This document shows, in pieces, positions 16,318 to 25,024 of a stretch of 45,173 bases of DNA. Each line of letters begins with the position of its first letter. The first letter of the stretch is position 1. The notes beneath the pieces were generated by a model. It was not told the DNA's origin, did not search any database, and was given only the letters and a program-made list of their open reading frames with translations. The position numbers and the translations under genes are program-made. This stretch comes from an uncultured Mycoplasmatota bacterium. Lineage in GTDB: Bacteria > Bacillota_I > Bacilli_A > RF39 > UBA660. Location: assembly GCA_900548725.1 (NCBI GenBank), contig URLV01000008.1, positions 1-45,173 on the forward strand, in the 5' to 3' direction.

Positions 16318-17516
16318 TATATCATCTCTCTCATTATTTTATCTCTATCACTTAATAGTTCAACTAATTTATCTATTTCTTCATAAGTATTGTAAAAATA
16401 CAAACTTACTCTTAATGAATTTTTTACTCCTGTTTCACTTTTTAATATTTTAGCACAATGATTACCAGCTCTAACACAAATATTGTATTTATTTAGATAA
16501 AATGCTACATCTTGACTAAATATTCCATCTATATTAAATGATACTATTCCAGAATCACTTTCTAAATTTATTATATCTATGTATGGTAATTTAATTAGTT
16601 TACCGATTAAGTAGGTTTTTAATTTTTTTTCATATAGGAAAATGTTATCCATACCTATTTTATTTAAATAATCTATTGCGGCACCTAAACCTATTGCACC
16701 AGCAATGTTTGGGGTACCAGCTTCGAGTCTAGTTGGCAATTCTTTTAAATATACTTCATTTTCATTATCAAAAGATTCGTTCATTCCCCCACCTAGATTA
16801 ATTGGTTCTAACTTTTCTAGGAATTCTTTTTTTCCATATAGTACACCTATTCCTGTAGGGCCACACATTTTATGTCCTGAAAAAACTAGGAAATCCATAT
16901 CACTTTTTTTTACGTCCACTTTTTTGTGAGGCACTAATTGTGCTCCATCAATAACTACAAAAATATCATTAGCATGTGCAAATTTACATATTTCATCTAT
17001 CGGTCTTTCATCACCTACTACATTTGTTATACCAGCTATACTGATTACTTTTGTTTTTTCTGTAATAGCATTTATAACATTTTCCATTGTAACATGTAGA
17101 TTTTCATCTAAATCTATATAATTTATTATTATTCCGTTTTCTTTTGCTAATTTAAACCATGGAAGTACATTCGAAGCATGCTCACTCTTTGTTAATAAAA
17201 CTTCATCTCCTGGTTCTAATAAATTTTTAAAAAAACCATTAGTAATCATATTTAAGGATTCTGTAGAACCGCTAGTAAATATAGTTTCATCAAAATCTGC
17301 ATTTATAAAATCTGCAACTTTTTTTCTTGCATTTTCATAATTAACATCAACTTTATAACTAATTGTATAATCACCTCTATGTGCATTTGCACTATAATTT
17401 TTATAATAATTTGTTATTGCATCAATTACAACATCAGGTTTAAAAGTTGTAGCACCATTATCTAAATATATAATATCATTTCTTAACATAGGAAAATCAT
17501 ATCTATATTCTGTCAC
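16317..17516 (-). CDS. sufS: Cysteine desulfurase SufS
   Basis: 399 residues, GTG start with strong GGAGGTGATAAA in front. Type II (SufS/NifS-like) PLP enzyme: LDNGATTFKP near the N-terminus, PLP Lys in FSGHKMCGPTG (about 216), SEHASNVLPW, and catalytic Cys in VRAGNHCAKI (about 352). Makes persulfide from cysteine for SufU and the SufC-SufD machinery. Confidence 0.96.
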   Translation of the reverse strand: MTEYRYDFPMLRNDIIYLDNGATTFKPDVVIDAITNYYKNYSANAHRGDYTISYKVDVNYENARKKVADFINADFDETIFTSGSTESLNMITNGFFKNLLEPGDEVLLTKSEHASNVLPWFKLAKENGIIINYIDLDENLHVTMENVINAITEKTKVISIAGITNVVGDERPIDEICKFAHANDIFVVIDGAQLVPHKKVDVKKSDMDFLVFSGHKMCGPTGIGVLYGKKEFLEKLEPINLGGGMNESFDNENEVYLKELPTRLEAGTPNIAGAIGLGAAIDYLNKIGMDNIFLYEKKLKTYLIGKLIKLPYIDIINLESDSGIVSFNIDGIFSQDVAFYLNKYNICVRAGNHCAKILKSETGVKNSLRVSLYFYNTYEEIDKLVELLSDRDKIMREMI

Positions 17517-17533
17517 TTTATCACCTCCATTTT

Positions 17534-18121
17534 TTATCTAGCATCATTTTCTAAAAAGCCATCTAATATTAGTTTTATAGCATTTTTTCTATCTATTCCT
17601 TTACTCATTAAATAAAATATATAATCTTCGTTAACTGTACTTATACTTGCACTATGGTTTGCAATTACATTTTTTGTATCTATATACATATTTGGATAAA
17701 TATTAGATGTACCATTATTAATATTTAATAATTTTATATTTTCATATAATTCGTTATCGTGAGTATCTTTTATAACATTTCCATCGACAACTACTTTAGA
17801 TTTACCTTCATCACTTATTCCGTGTACATTAATAATATTTTTAGAATTATTACCAATCATATTTACATTAATATTTAAATTATATTCCTTTTTTGATACA
17901 AAACTATGATTGTATATAAAATCACTATTATTACTTTGGTTTATTCTTATAAATAAATTATTTTCTATTACTTCACTGTATTGATTAATAATTAATTTTA
18001 CGCCATCACTTATATTTATATTTAAATCATTTATGTTATTTTCTTTTGGTATTGTACATGTAGTATCTTCTGAAACATTTAAATTTATATTTTTTTCTTT
18101 ATCTAATACTATTTTATTCAT
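17534..18121 (-). CDS. Short SufB/SufD family protein (SufD-like)
   Basis: 195 residues from the ATG at 18121 that overlaps the sufC stop; about half the length of normal SufD or SufB (420-470). The C-terminal signature is kept: NVIANHSASISTVNEDYIFY then KGIDRKNAIKLILDGFL, with His where SufD has its conserved His and no Cys where SufB has its cluster Cys. The N-terminal helical domain of SufD is missing and only a beta-helix core remains. It would dimerise on SufC ATPases. No separate sufB lies in this cluster, so it may be a minimal homodimeric scaffold, or sufB lies elsewhere. Confidence 0.8.
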   Translation of the reverse strand: MNKIVLDKEKNINLNVSEDTTCTIPKENNINDLNINISDGVKLIINQYSEVIENNLFIRINQSNNSDFIYNHSFVSKKEYNLNINVNMIGNNSKNIINVHGISDEGKSKVVVDGNVIKDTHDNELYENIKLLNINNGTSNIYPNMYIDTKNVIANHSASISTVNEDYIFYLMSKGIDRKNAIKLILDGFLENDAR

Positions 18122-18869
18122 TATTATATTTCTCACTTACTTTATTTGTCCCATTAAAACCGTTATTTTCAATATTTTCTGCTAAAGTATAATCTCCAGT
18201 TTTAGCTATTTCTCCATTTTCTAATATATGAACATAGTTTGGTACAAGTTTTTTTAATATATTTGTGTGATGAGTAATTATAAGGAATGAACATGAATGT
18301 GTATCAAAATATTCTTTTAATGATTCAGTTATTGTATTTAGGTTATCTACATCTACACCACTATCTATTTCATCTAAAAGTATTAAATCAGGTTCTAATA
18401 CCCATAAATGCATAAGTTCGTTTTTCTTTCTTTCTCCGCCTGACATATTTTCATTAATTCCTCTATGGATAAAACTTTTATCAACTTTAATTTTTTCACA
18501 TATATTATTCATAAGTTTAGAAAATGAAAATATATCTACATTCTTTCCTGTTTTTGCTTCTAAAGCCATTCTTAACATTTCTGAATTTTTTACACCTTCA
18601 ATTTCAATTGGATTTTGATTTACTAAAAATATTCCATTTCTTGCACGTTCAGTTGTATCCATTTTTAATAAATCTACATCTTTATAAAAAATACTTCCTT
18701 CATCCACTTTATATTGTGGATCTCCCATTAAAACTTTACAAATTGTACTTTTACCACTACCATTAACTCCCATTAATGTATGGATTTCATTTGCATTTAT
18801 TTCTAAATTAAAATTTTTTAATATTGTTTTATTTTCAACACTAACGGTTAAATTTTTTATACTTAACAC
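18114..18869 (-). CDS. sufC: SufC ATPase
   Basis: About 252 residues. The longest frame starts with a GTG lying inside the RBS; GTG at 18869, after AGGTGATTGAA, is the better start (LSIKNLTVSV). ABC ATPase: Walker A GVNGSGKST, Q-loop VNQNP, signature MSGGERKKNE (SufC-type), Walker B LILLDEIDSGVD, and H-loop ITHH. Powers Fe-S assembly on SufD/B, not transport. First gene of the suf cluster, downstream of the frr terminator. Confidence 0.95.
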   Translation of the reverse strand: MLSIKNLTVSVENKTILKNFNLEINANEIHTLMGVNGSGKSTICKVLMGDPQYKVDEGSIFYKDVDLLKMDTTERARNGIFLVNQNPIEIEGVKNSEMLRMALEAKTGKNVDIFSFSKLMNNICEKIKVDKSFIHRGINENMSGGERKKNELMHLWVLEPDLILLDEIDSGVDVDNLNTITESLKEYFDTHSCSFLIITHHTNILKKLVPNYVHILENGEIAKTGDYTLAENIENNGFNGTNKVSEKYNNE

Positions 18870-18927
18870 TTCAATCACCTACTAAGTATTTTATCACAAT
18901 AGTTTTAAAATAACCACATTATAAAGA

Positions 18928-18951
18928 AAAAAGTGTTTGTGAACACTTTTT
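18928..18951 (-). terminator. Terminator of frr
   Basis: AAAAAGTGTT pairs with AACACTTTTT (10 bp, TGTG loop), with further A/T on both sides. It separates frr from sufC. Confidence 0.8.
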
Positions 18952-18966
18952 GTTTGTATGACATTG

Positions 18967-19509
18967 CTAGATTTCCATCAATTCTTTTTCTTTTGATGAT
19001 AATACTTCATCTACTTTCTTATTATATTTATTTATTAATTCTTGAACATCATCTGTATATCTATTTTTATCATCTTCAGTAAATTCATCATTATTTTTAA
19101 TAGAATTATTTGCATCTTGTCTAATATTTCTTAAAGCAATTTTTCCTTCTTCAGCCATAGCTTTAGCTTGTTTAACATATTCTTTTCTAGTTTCCTCAGT
19201 TAAATCAGGGACTGTTAAAATTATTACTTCTCCATTATTTGTAGGATTAATTCCTAAATTAGCTTCATTTATTGATTTCTCTATATTTTTCAAATTATTT
19301 TTATCAAATGGCTTAATAAATAATTCTTTACCATTATGCACTGTTATATTTGCTAAAGTATTAATTGGACTCATAACACCGTATGCTTCAACATTAATTC
19401 CGTTTAACATCATTGGATTAGCTCTTCCTGCTCTAATAGTTGTCAATCTACTTTCTAAAGTTTCTACTGCACTAATCATTTTTAATTCTGTATTGTCTAA
19501 TATATCCAT
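18967..19509 (-). CDS. frr: Ribosome recycling factor
   Basis: 180 residues, slightly short but complete. Family signatures: LTTIRAGRANPMML near residue 25, YGVMSPINTLANI, NGEVIILTVPDLTEETRKEYVK, ALRNIRQDAN and a C-terminal KVDEVLSSKEKELMEI helix. Splits post-termination ribosomes with EF-G. The usual pyrH and tsf neighbours are not here, and it stands alone with its own terminator. Confidence 0.96.
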   Translation of the reverse strand: MDILDNTELKMISAVETLESRLTTIRAGRANPMMLNGINVEAYGVMSPINTLANITVHNGKELFIKPFDKNNLKNIEKSINEANLGINPTNNGEVIILTVPDLTEETRKEYVKQAKAMAEEGKIALRNIRQDANNSIKNNDEFTEDDKNRYTDDVQELINKYNKKVDEVLSSKEKELMEI

Positions 19510-19545
19510 ATAATCTCCTTCTTTTTATTTATTATATAAATTTTT

Positions 19546-20817
19546 TTATCTTTTTACAAGTAAGAAATATAATATAATTATAATTACTAATATTATTCCA
19601 CATAGTACTAAAATAATATCAACTGTACCATTATTATCTAATATAAGTTTTTTTTGTTTTTCATTTGTATTAGTTTTTTCTTTTGAATCAATTTCTTTAT
19701 CTTTTAATAATTCTTCTACATAATCATTATAATAATCTTTTGATTCAGTTACATAATTTAAATAAGTATTATAAATATCAAACAGAGGTAATGGTATTTC
19801 ATTTTCGTTAGAATTACTACACAATGCTAAAAAAACTTCTACTAATTTTTCTTCATAATTATTCAAACTTTCTTTAGAATATATTTTATCAAAGCTGTAT
19901 TTTATTGCATTTATATAAAATTCTGTATTTAATCCTTCTAAATTATTAGGAATGCTTATTATGTCAGTTTGTTCTTTTGATTCTGATTTAGTATGAATAT
20001 TAAATTTGTTTTCTTCTAATTCATTTCTTTTTTCATTTTCTACAAATTTATTGTTTTCGTTTAATATTCTCATGTTTTTTTCATTATCAAACTTTATTAT
20101 TTCATTTCCAACATAATATATTCTTTCCCCATTTGAATTTAAAGAATAATTTAATCTTTCATTTAATAAACTATTATCATTCATATAATAATTTATTTTT
20201 ATTCTTTCTTTTAATACCTCATTTATGTCTCTTAAAAATACTTGTTTTACATCCATTTCATTTATATTATTTAACTCTTCAATGAGTGTATCTTTATCTA
20301 AATTAGTTTTATAATCCATTTCTATTTGTTCTAATTCATTTAGAAATGGTTTTAACTTTTCTAGTAAATCTTTTGTTTGTAAATTATTGTTATTTTCCTT
20401 TTCTAATATTTCTTTTACTTGATCTATATTATTATTTTCTATTTCATATAATTTAGTATTATCTTCATCAGTTACTTTTAAATAAGTTGCATTATTTCTA
20501 AAGCCATAAAAATCTTTATTGTTAATATCTTTGCTTGTTTCTACAATGTTAAAATTTTTTAAATTTGAATTATTTTGTTTTATTTCATCAATAACATTTT
20601 CTATATTTTTGCTTTTTAATTCATAAATTCTATTTTTTATAATATTTTTTAATTCTTTTATTACATCATATTCAATGACACTATTATTTATATTATTAAG
20701 TGTACTCTCTAAAATTTCTAAATCATTAGTTTTATTATAAAAATCTATTAAATCTTTTTTATTTTGATTATAAAAATTCATTAATAATTCTGTGTTATTA
20801 GTTTCTTTTTTATTCAT
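19546..20817 (-). CDS. Tail-anchored, helix-rich orphan protein
   Basis: 423 residues. Almost entirely charged, Asn/Glu/Lys-rich predicted helix and coiled coil, with one hydrophobic C-terminal segment (about 398-420, VDIILVLCGIILVIIIILYF) ending LLVKR: a cytoplasmic protein fixed to the membrane by its tail. No signal peptide. RBS GGTGATATC before ATG. Lies 4 bp after the next gene upstream, which has the same plan, so the two form an operon. I do not recognise a family; the shared layout suggests partners in one membrane complex. Confidence 0.6.
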   Translation of the reverse strand: MNKKETNNTELLMNFYNQNKKDLIDFYNKTNDLEILESTLNNINNSVIEYDVIKELKNIIKNRIYELKSKNIENVIDEIKQNNSNLKNFNIVETSKDINNKDFYGFRNNATYLKVTDEDNTKLYEIENNNIDQVKEILEKENNNNLQTKDLLEKLKPFLNELEQIEMDYKTNLDKDTLIEELNNINEMDVKQVFLRDINEVLKERIKINYYMNDNSLLNERLNYSLNSNGERIYYVGNEIIKFDNEKNMRILNENNKFVENEKRNELEENKFNIHTKSESKEQTDIISIPNNLEGLNTEFYINAIKYSFDKIYSKESLNNYEEKLVEVFLALCSNSNENEIPLPLFDIYNTYLNYVTESKDYYNDYVEELLKDKEIDSKEKTNTNEKQKKLILDNNGTVDIILVLCGIILVIIIILYFLLVKR

Positions 20818-20821
20818 GATA

Positions 20822-21547
20822 TCACCTATTAAATAAAATTATTAGTGAAACTATAAGTATAGTAGCTAAAGAAAATTCTAAGATAATAGTAGTTGCTACA
20901 AAAGCTGCTTTATTTAATTTTAAATCTTCTTCTGTTAAATTATATCCTTTTATAGAGGTAGGAGACAATGATAATACTTGTGTTCTACTTAAATAATCAT
21001 TTTCTTTATAATCCATTGCATTATTATCAGTACTATTTAATAAATTATCTTTTTTTGAAATAATATCATTCATTATATTTTTAAAATTTTCATTGTAATT
21101 ATTTATATTATTTCTATAATATGAAATAAATTGATCAAATAAATTTTGTGTGCGTAATTTATTTTGAAAACCATTTATTTCTCTATTAATACAATATTCC
21201 ATAAATTTTATAACTATGTTAACGTCAGTATAGTTTCCGCTATTTAACTGATTCATATATTCTTTTATATATGATATATTTTCTTCATAAAAGTCAGCTA
21301 AAGCATCAAAATCATTGCTTACTAAGTCGTATTTATAATTAAATTCGTTATTGTTATATAATTTATTTTTTAAAACATTAATAATTTCTTCTACTTCACT
21401 TCTATCAACTTTTTGTTGATTTTCTAATAGTGATAAATATACTTTTAATTCTTCTAAATTATTATCGCTATTAATATAATTTATAATTTCTTCTTTGTTA
21501 GTTATTTTAGTGTTTGTTTCATCACGTAATAATTTTGGAATGTTCAT
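20822..21547 (-). CDS. Second tail-anchored orphan protein
   Basis: 241 residues from ATG 21547, preceded by AGGTGATAAT; the longer frame to 21595 would add a spurious hydrophobic N-terminus. Helical, Asn/Glu-rich soluble part and a C-terminal membrane helix (about 215-239, FVATTIILEFSLATILIVSLIILF) with the terminal NR outside it. Architecture parallels the 423-residue protein 4 bp downstream. No recognised domain. Confidence 0.6.
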   Translation of the reverse strand: MNIPKLLRDETNTKITNKEEIINYINSDNNLEELKVYLSLLENQQKVDRSEVEEIINVLKNKLYNNNEFNYKYDLVSNDFDALADFYEENISYIKEYMNQLNSGNYTDVNIVIKFMEYCINREINGFQNKLRTQNLFDQFISYYRNNINNYNENFKNIMNDIISKKDNLLNSTDNNAMDYKENDYLSRTQVLSLSPTSIKGYNLTEEDLKLNKAAFVATTIILEFSLATILIVSLIILFNR

Positions 21548-21619
21548 ATTATCACCTACTATAAAAATTATAAAATAAAAAATGATATATTTCAATCATT
21601 TTTATAGCATCTGTTAATC

Positions 21620-21855
21620 TTTTTTTAATGTCACCGTATCATTAATAGAAATGTCACCAACAATGATTTATAATATTTCTTTAGGATGGTGATATTTTTA
21701 TTGTGCATAATAAAGAATATGCATTAAAACTTGTACAAGAAAAAATTAATGGTTTAAATAATTATTCTTATTCTCAAATTAGTTCTCTTACTGGATTTAC
21801 TAAAAGACATTTAATTAGATTATCACAGAAAAAGAGGTTATTTTTAAACCTCTAA
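21620..21855 (+). mobile_element. IS remnant: left end plus first 50 codons of a transposase
   Basis: TGTCACC occurs twice near the left side (about 21630 and 21653), resembling an insertion sequence end. GTG 21703 to TAA 21855 then encodes 50 residues (HNKEYALKLVQEKIN...YSYSQISSLTGFTKRHLIRL), a helix-turn-helix of the transposase N-terminal type, after which the protein is cut off (KKRLFLNL stop). The catalytic DDE part is gone. The fragment is inert and marks a former insertion between the tail-anchored pair and the NDT/TIR-like gene. Confidence 0.7.
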
Positions 21856-21882
21856 CTTCACACTATTTTTTATAGAACAAAA

Positions 21883-21901
21883 AAATCTGATTAACAGATT
21901 T
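21883..21901 (-). terminator. Terminator after the NDT/TIR-like gene
   Basis: AAATCTG (21883-21889) pairs with CAGATTT (21895-21901). On the minus strand a T run follows at once, and the hairpin abuts the stop codon of the gene. Confidence 0.7.
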
Positions 21902-22330
21902 CTATTTTCTTGTTATTTTGCCTAACAGATATATATTATCTCTTTCTAATAATATTTGATTTTTATTAAGAGAATCTAGTAATTTTTTTATTAATAGACA
22001 AAATTCTTCTTTATCAGTATATTTATTTAATTCTAAATTTTTATATTTTTTTATATTTTTATCATTGCAATTTATAAAATAATATATTTTTTTATTTAAT
22101 TTCTTTGCAGTGTTTAACTCAATGTTTAACAAAAAATTAGATTTAGTTAAGTCACAAATGATTATATCACTATCTTTACATAAATCTTTAATATAAGTTC
22201 CTTTATACCTATCGGATAATGGTAATATTAAATAATATTCTTTCATTAACCCCATTTTTAATAACGGTCTATATATTTCATTAACGTAATCTACTTTATC
22301 ACTATGCATTATATATACTTTTAATTTCAT
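21902..22330 (-). CDS. Small Rossmann-like protein, NDT/TIR-like fold
   Basis: 142 residues. Pattern: beta strand KLKVYIMHS, later ILPLSDRYKGTYIKDLCKDSDIIICDLTKSN, then NIELNTAKKLNKKIYYF. A D-I-I-I-C-D-L-T strand, followed by a helix with a conserved Glu (IELNTA) and another strand, is the layout of nucleoside 2-deoxyribosyltransferase-like and TIR-like folds. The remaining active-site residues cannot be assigned. Starts 8 bp behind the surface protein gene (RBS AGAGGTATAT), so it shares its transcript. Could be a nucleotide/NAD-handling or signalling protein; function unknown. Confidence 0.5.
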   Translation of the reverse strand: MKLKVYIMHSDKVDYVNEIYRPLLKMGLMKEYYLILPLSDRYKGTYIKDLCKDSDIIICDLTKSNFLLNIELNTAKKLNKKIYYFINCNDKNIKKYKNLELNKYTDKEEFCLLIKKLLDSLNKNQILLERDNIYLLGKITRK

Positions 22331-22338
22331 ATATACCT

Positions 22339-23928
22339 CTAACTTGATTTTAATGTATACGGATTTGATTTCGTACCATCTCCACTACTTACTACCACAT
22401 TAGATTTTAGATTGATACTAGGGCGAAAAGTGCCAGAGTTGTCGATGTAGAGCGAAGTCAAGGCACCATTGGAAAAGCCAACGAACCACTCGCTCGCGTT
22501 GTTCGAACCATTCAAGTTATAGGGAGACAAAAGCCACCAAGAAGAAGTTATAGAAGAATTGTATAAATAATATGTTTTATTTGTTTGCCCATTTTGATAT
22601 GCTCCTGCATAAGCAACTTCATCAGCAGTTAGTAGTCCTACTGGATATGTTAAATTTCCGTTTGTTTTATTTCCATTTGGTAAAGTATTAACATTTACTG
22701 TAAATCTTGAATAATCATTTGTAGCATTTTCTGCACACTTAAATGTTGGTTTACTTGTAGTTATACTTGTTGTTCCTGTACTATATTTTAACCTTTCAAT
22801 TGATGCATAATATGTTTCATTTTTTCCATAACCTAGTTGAGTTGTAACTCCACCTATTCCATTTGATGCAAGTGTTTTATCATTACAGAATAATGTATCT
22901 GCAACGTAATTACTATTATTAGTATCTACTATATTTGTTTTATACCAAGCATCTACTTTTGTTTTTATTCTACTATCATTTATATTTTTATGTGTATCAT
23001 CATATGTAGTACTTCCTGGAGTTCCATACATATACCCTACATATACATTATCGTTATTACTAATATTAAATACAGTATTTATAACACTTCCACTTGTATC
23101 TTTTGCAATATCATCTAGTACTAGTCTTATTGTACCATCCCCATTTATACGTACTATTCTCCATAATTTATCTGCAAAAGTTACATAATTATCTAATACA
23201 TTTCCTCTAAAATAATAGCTAGTACCATAATCATCTGGGGCATTATTTAATACTCTTTCATTCTCTCCTGATATACTTGTAAACTCAGTTACTGTTGCTC
23301 CTAACGTTGTTCTATTTGTTCCGCCTTTTTTTGCACTTTCTAATATTGTATTTTTAAGTAAACTAGTTTTTTCTTCATCTATTATTACTTTGTATGAGAA
23401 AGTTTTTCCTTGGTCAACATCTTGATTTATATCAGTTAAATTTTTATAAACTACTTTTAAAGCATAAGTGTAATAATCATTATTATTATTTATTATTTCA
23501 TTAGTTGCAATATATGAATTTAAAGTAGGAAAAGAACCTGTACTAATAATTGTACAATCTGATAAATCATTAACATTTATAGTTGCATTTCCATCTTTTC
23601 TATATAATGTATATTCTACATCTAAAGTTCTTTCAAATGTATTTACTACATCTGTTAAATATATATTATAACTAGTTTTTGTATTACCAGTATTTTTTAC
23701 TGTAAATAATTTTATATTTTCATAACCTGGTTCTATTACCGCATTTACATCTTCTTCTGATAAATCTTGTATTTCTAAACCCTTTATAGCAGTAGTTACA
23801 TCTACACTTTTTTCATTTGTATTTCCATTTATTACTGTTAAAAAATATCCATAAGTAAATCCTAGAAGACATAATAATATTAAAGTTATACCAGCAATGC
23901 TAATAATGATTACGTTCTTTCTCTTCAT
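22339..23928 (-). CDS. Surface protein A: anchor, TasA/SipW-like region, DUF6273-like lectin domain with GC-rich cassette
   Basis: 529 residues. N-terminal membrane helix (7-28), then a camelysin/TasA-like beta region (about 35-185), a linker, and a long C-terminal domain starting YGTSYYFRGN...WRIVRINGDG and ending WWLLSP...FRPSINL. The C-terminal part resembles DUF6273, a C-type-lectin-like fold. Residues about 464-507 are encoded by DNA far richer in G+C than the rest (32 of 60 bases in 22441-22500) and full of TCG, GCG, CTC, GAC codons foreign to this genome. Very similar to protein B (39195-40802) outside that stretch. No sorting motif; probably displayed by its N-terminal anchor. Confidence 0.8.
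   Translation of the reverse strand: MKRKNVIIISIAGITLILLCLLGFTYGYFLTVINGNTNEKSVDVTTAIKGLEIQDLSEEDVNAVIEPGYENIKLFTVKNTGNTKTSYNIYLTDVVNTFERTLDVEYTLYRKDGNATINVNDLSDCTIISTGSFPTLNSYIATNEIINNNNDYYTYALKVVYKNLTDINQDVDQGKTFSYKVIIDEEKTSLLKNTILESAKKGGTNRTTLGATVTEFTSISGENERVLNNAPDDYGTSYYFRGNVLDNYVTFADKLWRIVRINGDGTIRLVLDDIAKDTSGSVINTVFNISNNDNVYVGYMYGTPGSTTYDDTHKNINDSRIKTKVDAWYKTNIVDTNNSNYVADTLFCNDKTLASNGIGGVTTQLGYGKNETYYASIERLKYSTGTTSITTSKPTFKCAENATNDYSRFTVNVNTLPNGNKTNGNLTYPVGLLTADEVAYAGAYQNGQTNKTYYLYNSSITSSWWLLSPYNLNGSNNASEWFVGFSNGALTSLYIDNSGTFRPSINLKSNVVVSSGDGTKSNPYTLKSS
22406..22539 (-). repeat. Candidate DGR-type variable region in protein A, with shared 3' flank
   Basis: Variable part about 22425-22539 (115 bp); conserved flank TTTAGATTGATACTAGGGCG (plus strand, 22406-22425) is identical to 39262-39281. 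It is GC-rich, the amino acids between WWL.SP and FRPSINL differ strongly from paralogue B, and codon framing is kept. This is the position and length expected of a DGR variable region, with the shared flank where the homing-initiation sequence would be. No template repeat in the window. Confidence 0.5.
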
Positions 23929-23952
23929 ATTATCACACTCTTATACTCTATA

Positions 23953-23982
23953 ATCATATCATAAATTATTTATTGTAGTCAA
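23953..23982 (-). promoter_or_regulatory. Promoter of surface protein A gene
   Basis: -35 TTGACT (23982-23977), 18-bp spacer, -10 TATGAT (23958-23953), about 25 bp before the ATG. Confidence 0.6.
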
Positions 23983-24010
23983 TTCATGTAATTAAATTTT
24001 TAAAAAAAAT

Positions 24011-24027
24011 ATTACTATTTTAGTAAT
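24011..24027 (-). terminator. Terminator of gap
   Basis: ATTACTA pairs with TAGTAAT around a TTT loop; minus-strand T8 follows. The gap stop codon lies within the stem. Confidence 0.75.
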
Positions 24028-25016
24028 ACTTTCATTGTTTTAATCATTTGAGATGTATAGCTCATTTCATTATCATACCATGATACTATTTTTACTAATT
24101 GTTTTCCATCAACGTCAAGTACTTTTGTTAATTGTCCATCAACCAAAGAACCACATCTAGCGCCTAATATATCACTTGAAACAATTGGATCCATTGTAAA
24201 TTTTATAAAATCAGATTCTTTAGATTTAAATAAATTATTTATTTCATCTACTGTTATATTCTTTTTAAGTTCAAGTGTTAAGTCAACTAAAGAACCATCT
24301 CCTACAGGAACTCTAAAAGCTCCTCCATCTAGTTTTCCTTCTAAATCAGTAATAACTTTTCCTATTGCTGTTGCAGCTCCAGTAGATGCTGGAATAATGT
24401 TTAAACTAGCAGCTCGTCCACGTCTTGAATTTATTCCTTTTTTATGTGGAACATCTAAAGTTGATTGATCATTTGTTATTGCATGAACAGTTGTCATATA
24501 TCCTTTTTCAATACCATATTCTTTATTTAAAATATCCACAACTGGTGCTAAACAGTTTGTTGTACAACTTGCAGCACTAATAACTGTTTCTGTTCCATCT
24601 AATGTATCACTATTTACGCCATAAACTATAGTTTTCATCTTACCTTTACCAGGTGCAGATATAATAACATGTTTAGCACCTGCAACAACGTGTTTATATG
24701 CATCTTCTAGTTTTGTAAATAATCCAGTACATTCAAGTACAACATCAACATTTAAATCTCTCCAAGGTAATAAGCTTGGGTCTTTTTCACTATATACTCT
24801 TATTTTTCTTCCTTTATAAATAATATTGTTTTTATCAAAAGTTATATCATCACAAGCAAAACTTCTATGATTAGTATCATATTTTAAATAATATGCCAAC
24901 TCTTCAGCACTAGTTAAATCATTTATTGCTACTACCTCATAATCTGTTTCTTCTGCAATCAATCTAAATGCAAGTCTTCCTATTCTACCAAATCCATTTA
25001 TTGCTATCTTTTTCAT
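24015..25016 (-). CDS. gap: Glyceraldehyde-3-phosphate dehydrogenase
   Basis: 333 residues. NAD-binding INGFGRIGR, D33 in AINDLTS (NAD preference), catalytic C151 in SAASCTTNC and H178 in TTVHAIT, and the C-terminal SWYDNEMSYT. Glycolytic oxidation of glyceraldehyde-3-phosphate. 8 bp downstream of the nucleoside kinase gene, so likely co-transcribed; there is no pgk-tpi cluster as in many Bacilli. Confidence 0.97.
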   Translation of the reverse strand: MKKIAINGFGRIGRLAFRLIAEETDYEVVAINDLTSAEELAYYLKYDTNHRSFACDDITFDKNNIIYKGRKIRVYSEKDPSLLPWRDLNVDVVLECTGLFTKLEDAYKHVVAGAKHVIISAPGKGKMKTIVYGVNSDTLDGTETVISAASCTTNCLAPVVDILNKEYGIEKGYMTTVHAITNDQSTLDVPHKKGINSRRGRAASLNIIPASTGAATAIGKVITDLEGKLDGGAFRVPVGDGSLVDLTLELKKNITVDEINNLFKSKESDFIKFTMDPIVSSDILGARCGSLVDGQLTKVLDVDGKQLVKIVSWYDNEMSYTSQMIKTMKVLLK

Positions 25017-25024
25017 CTTATCTC

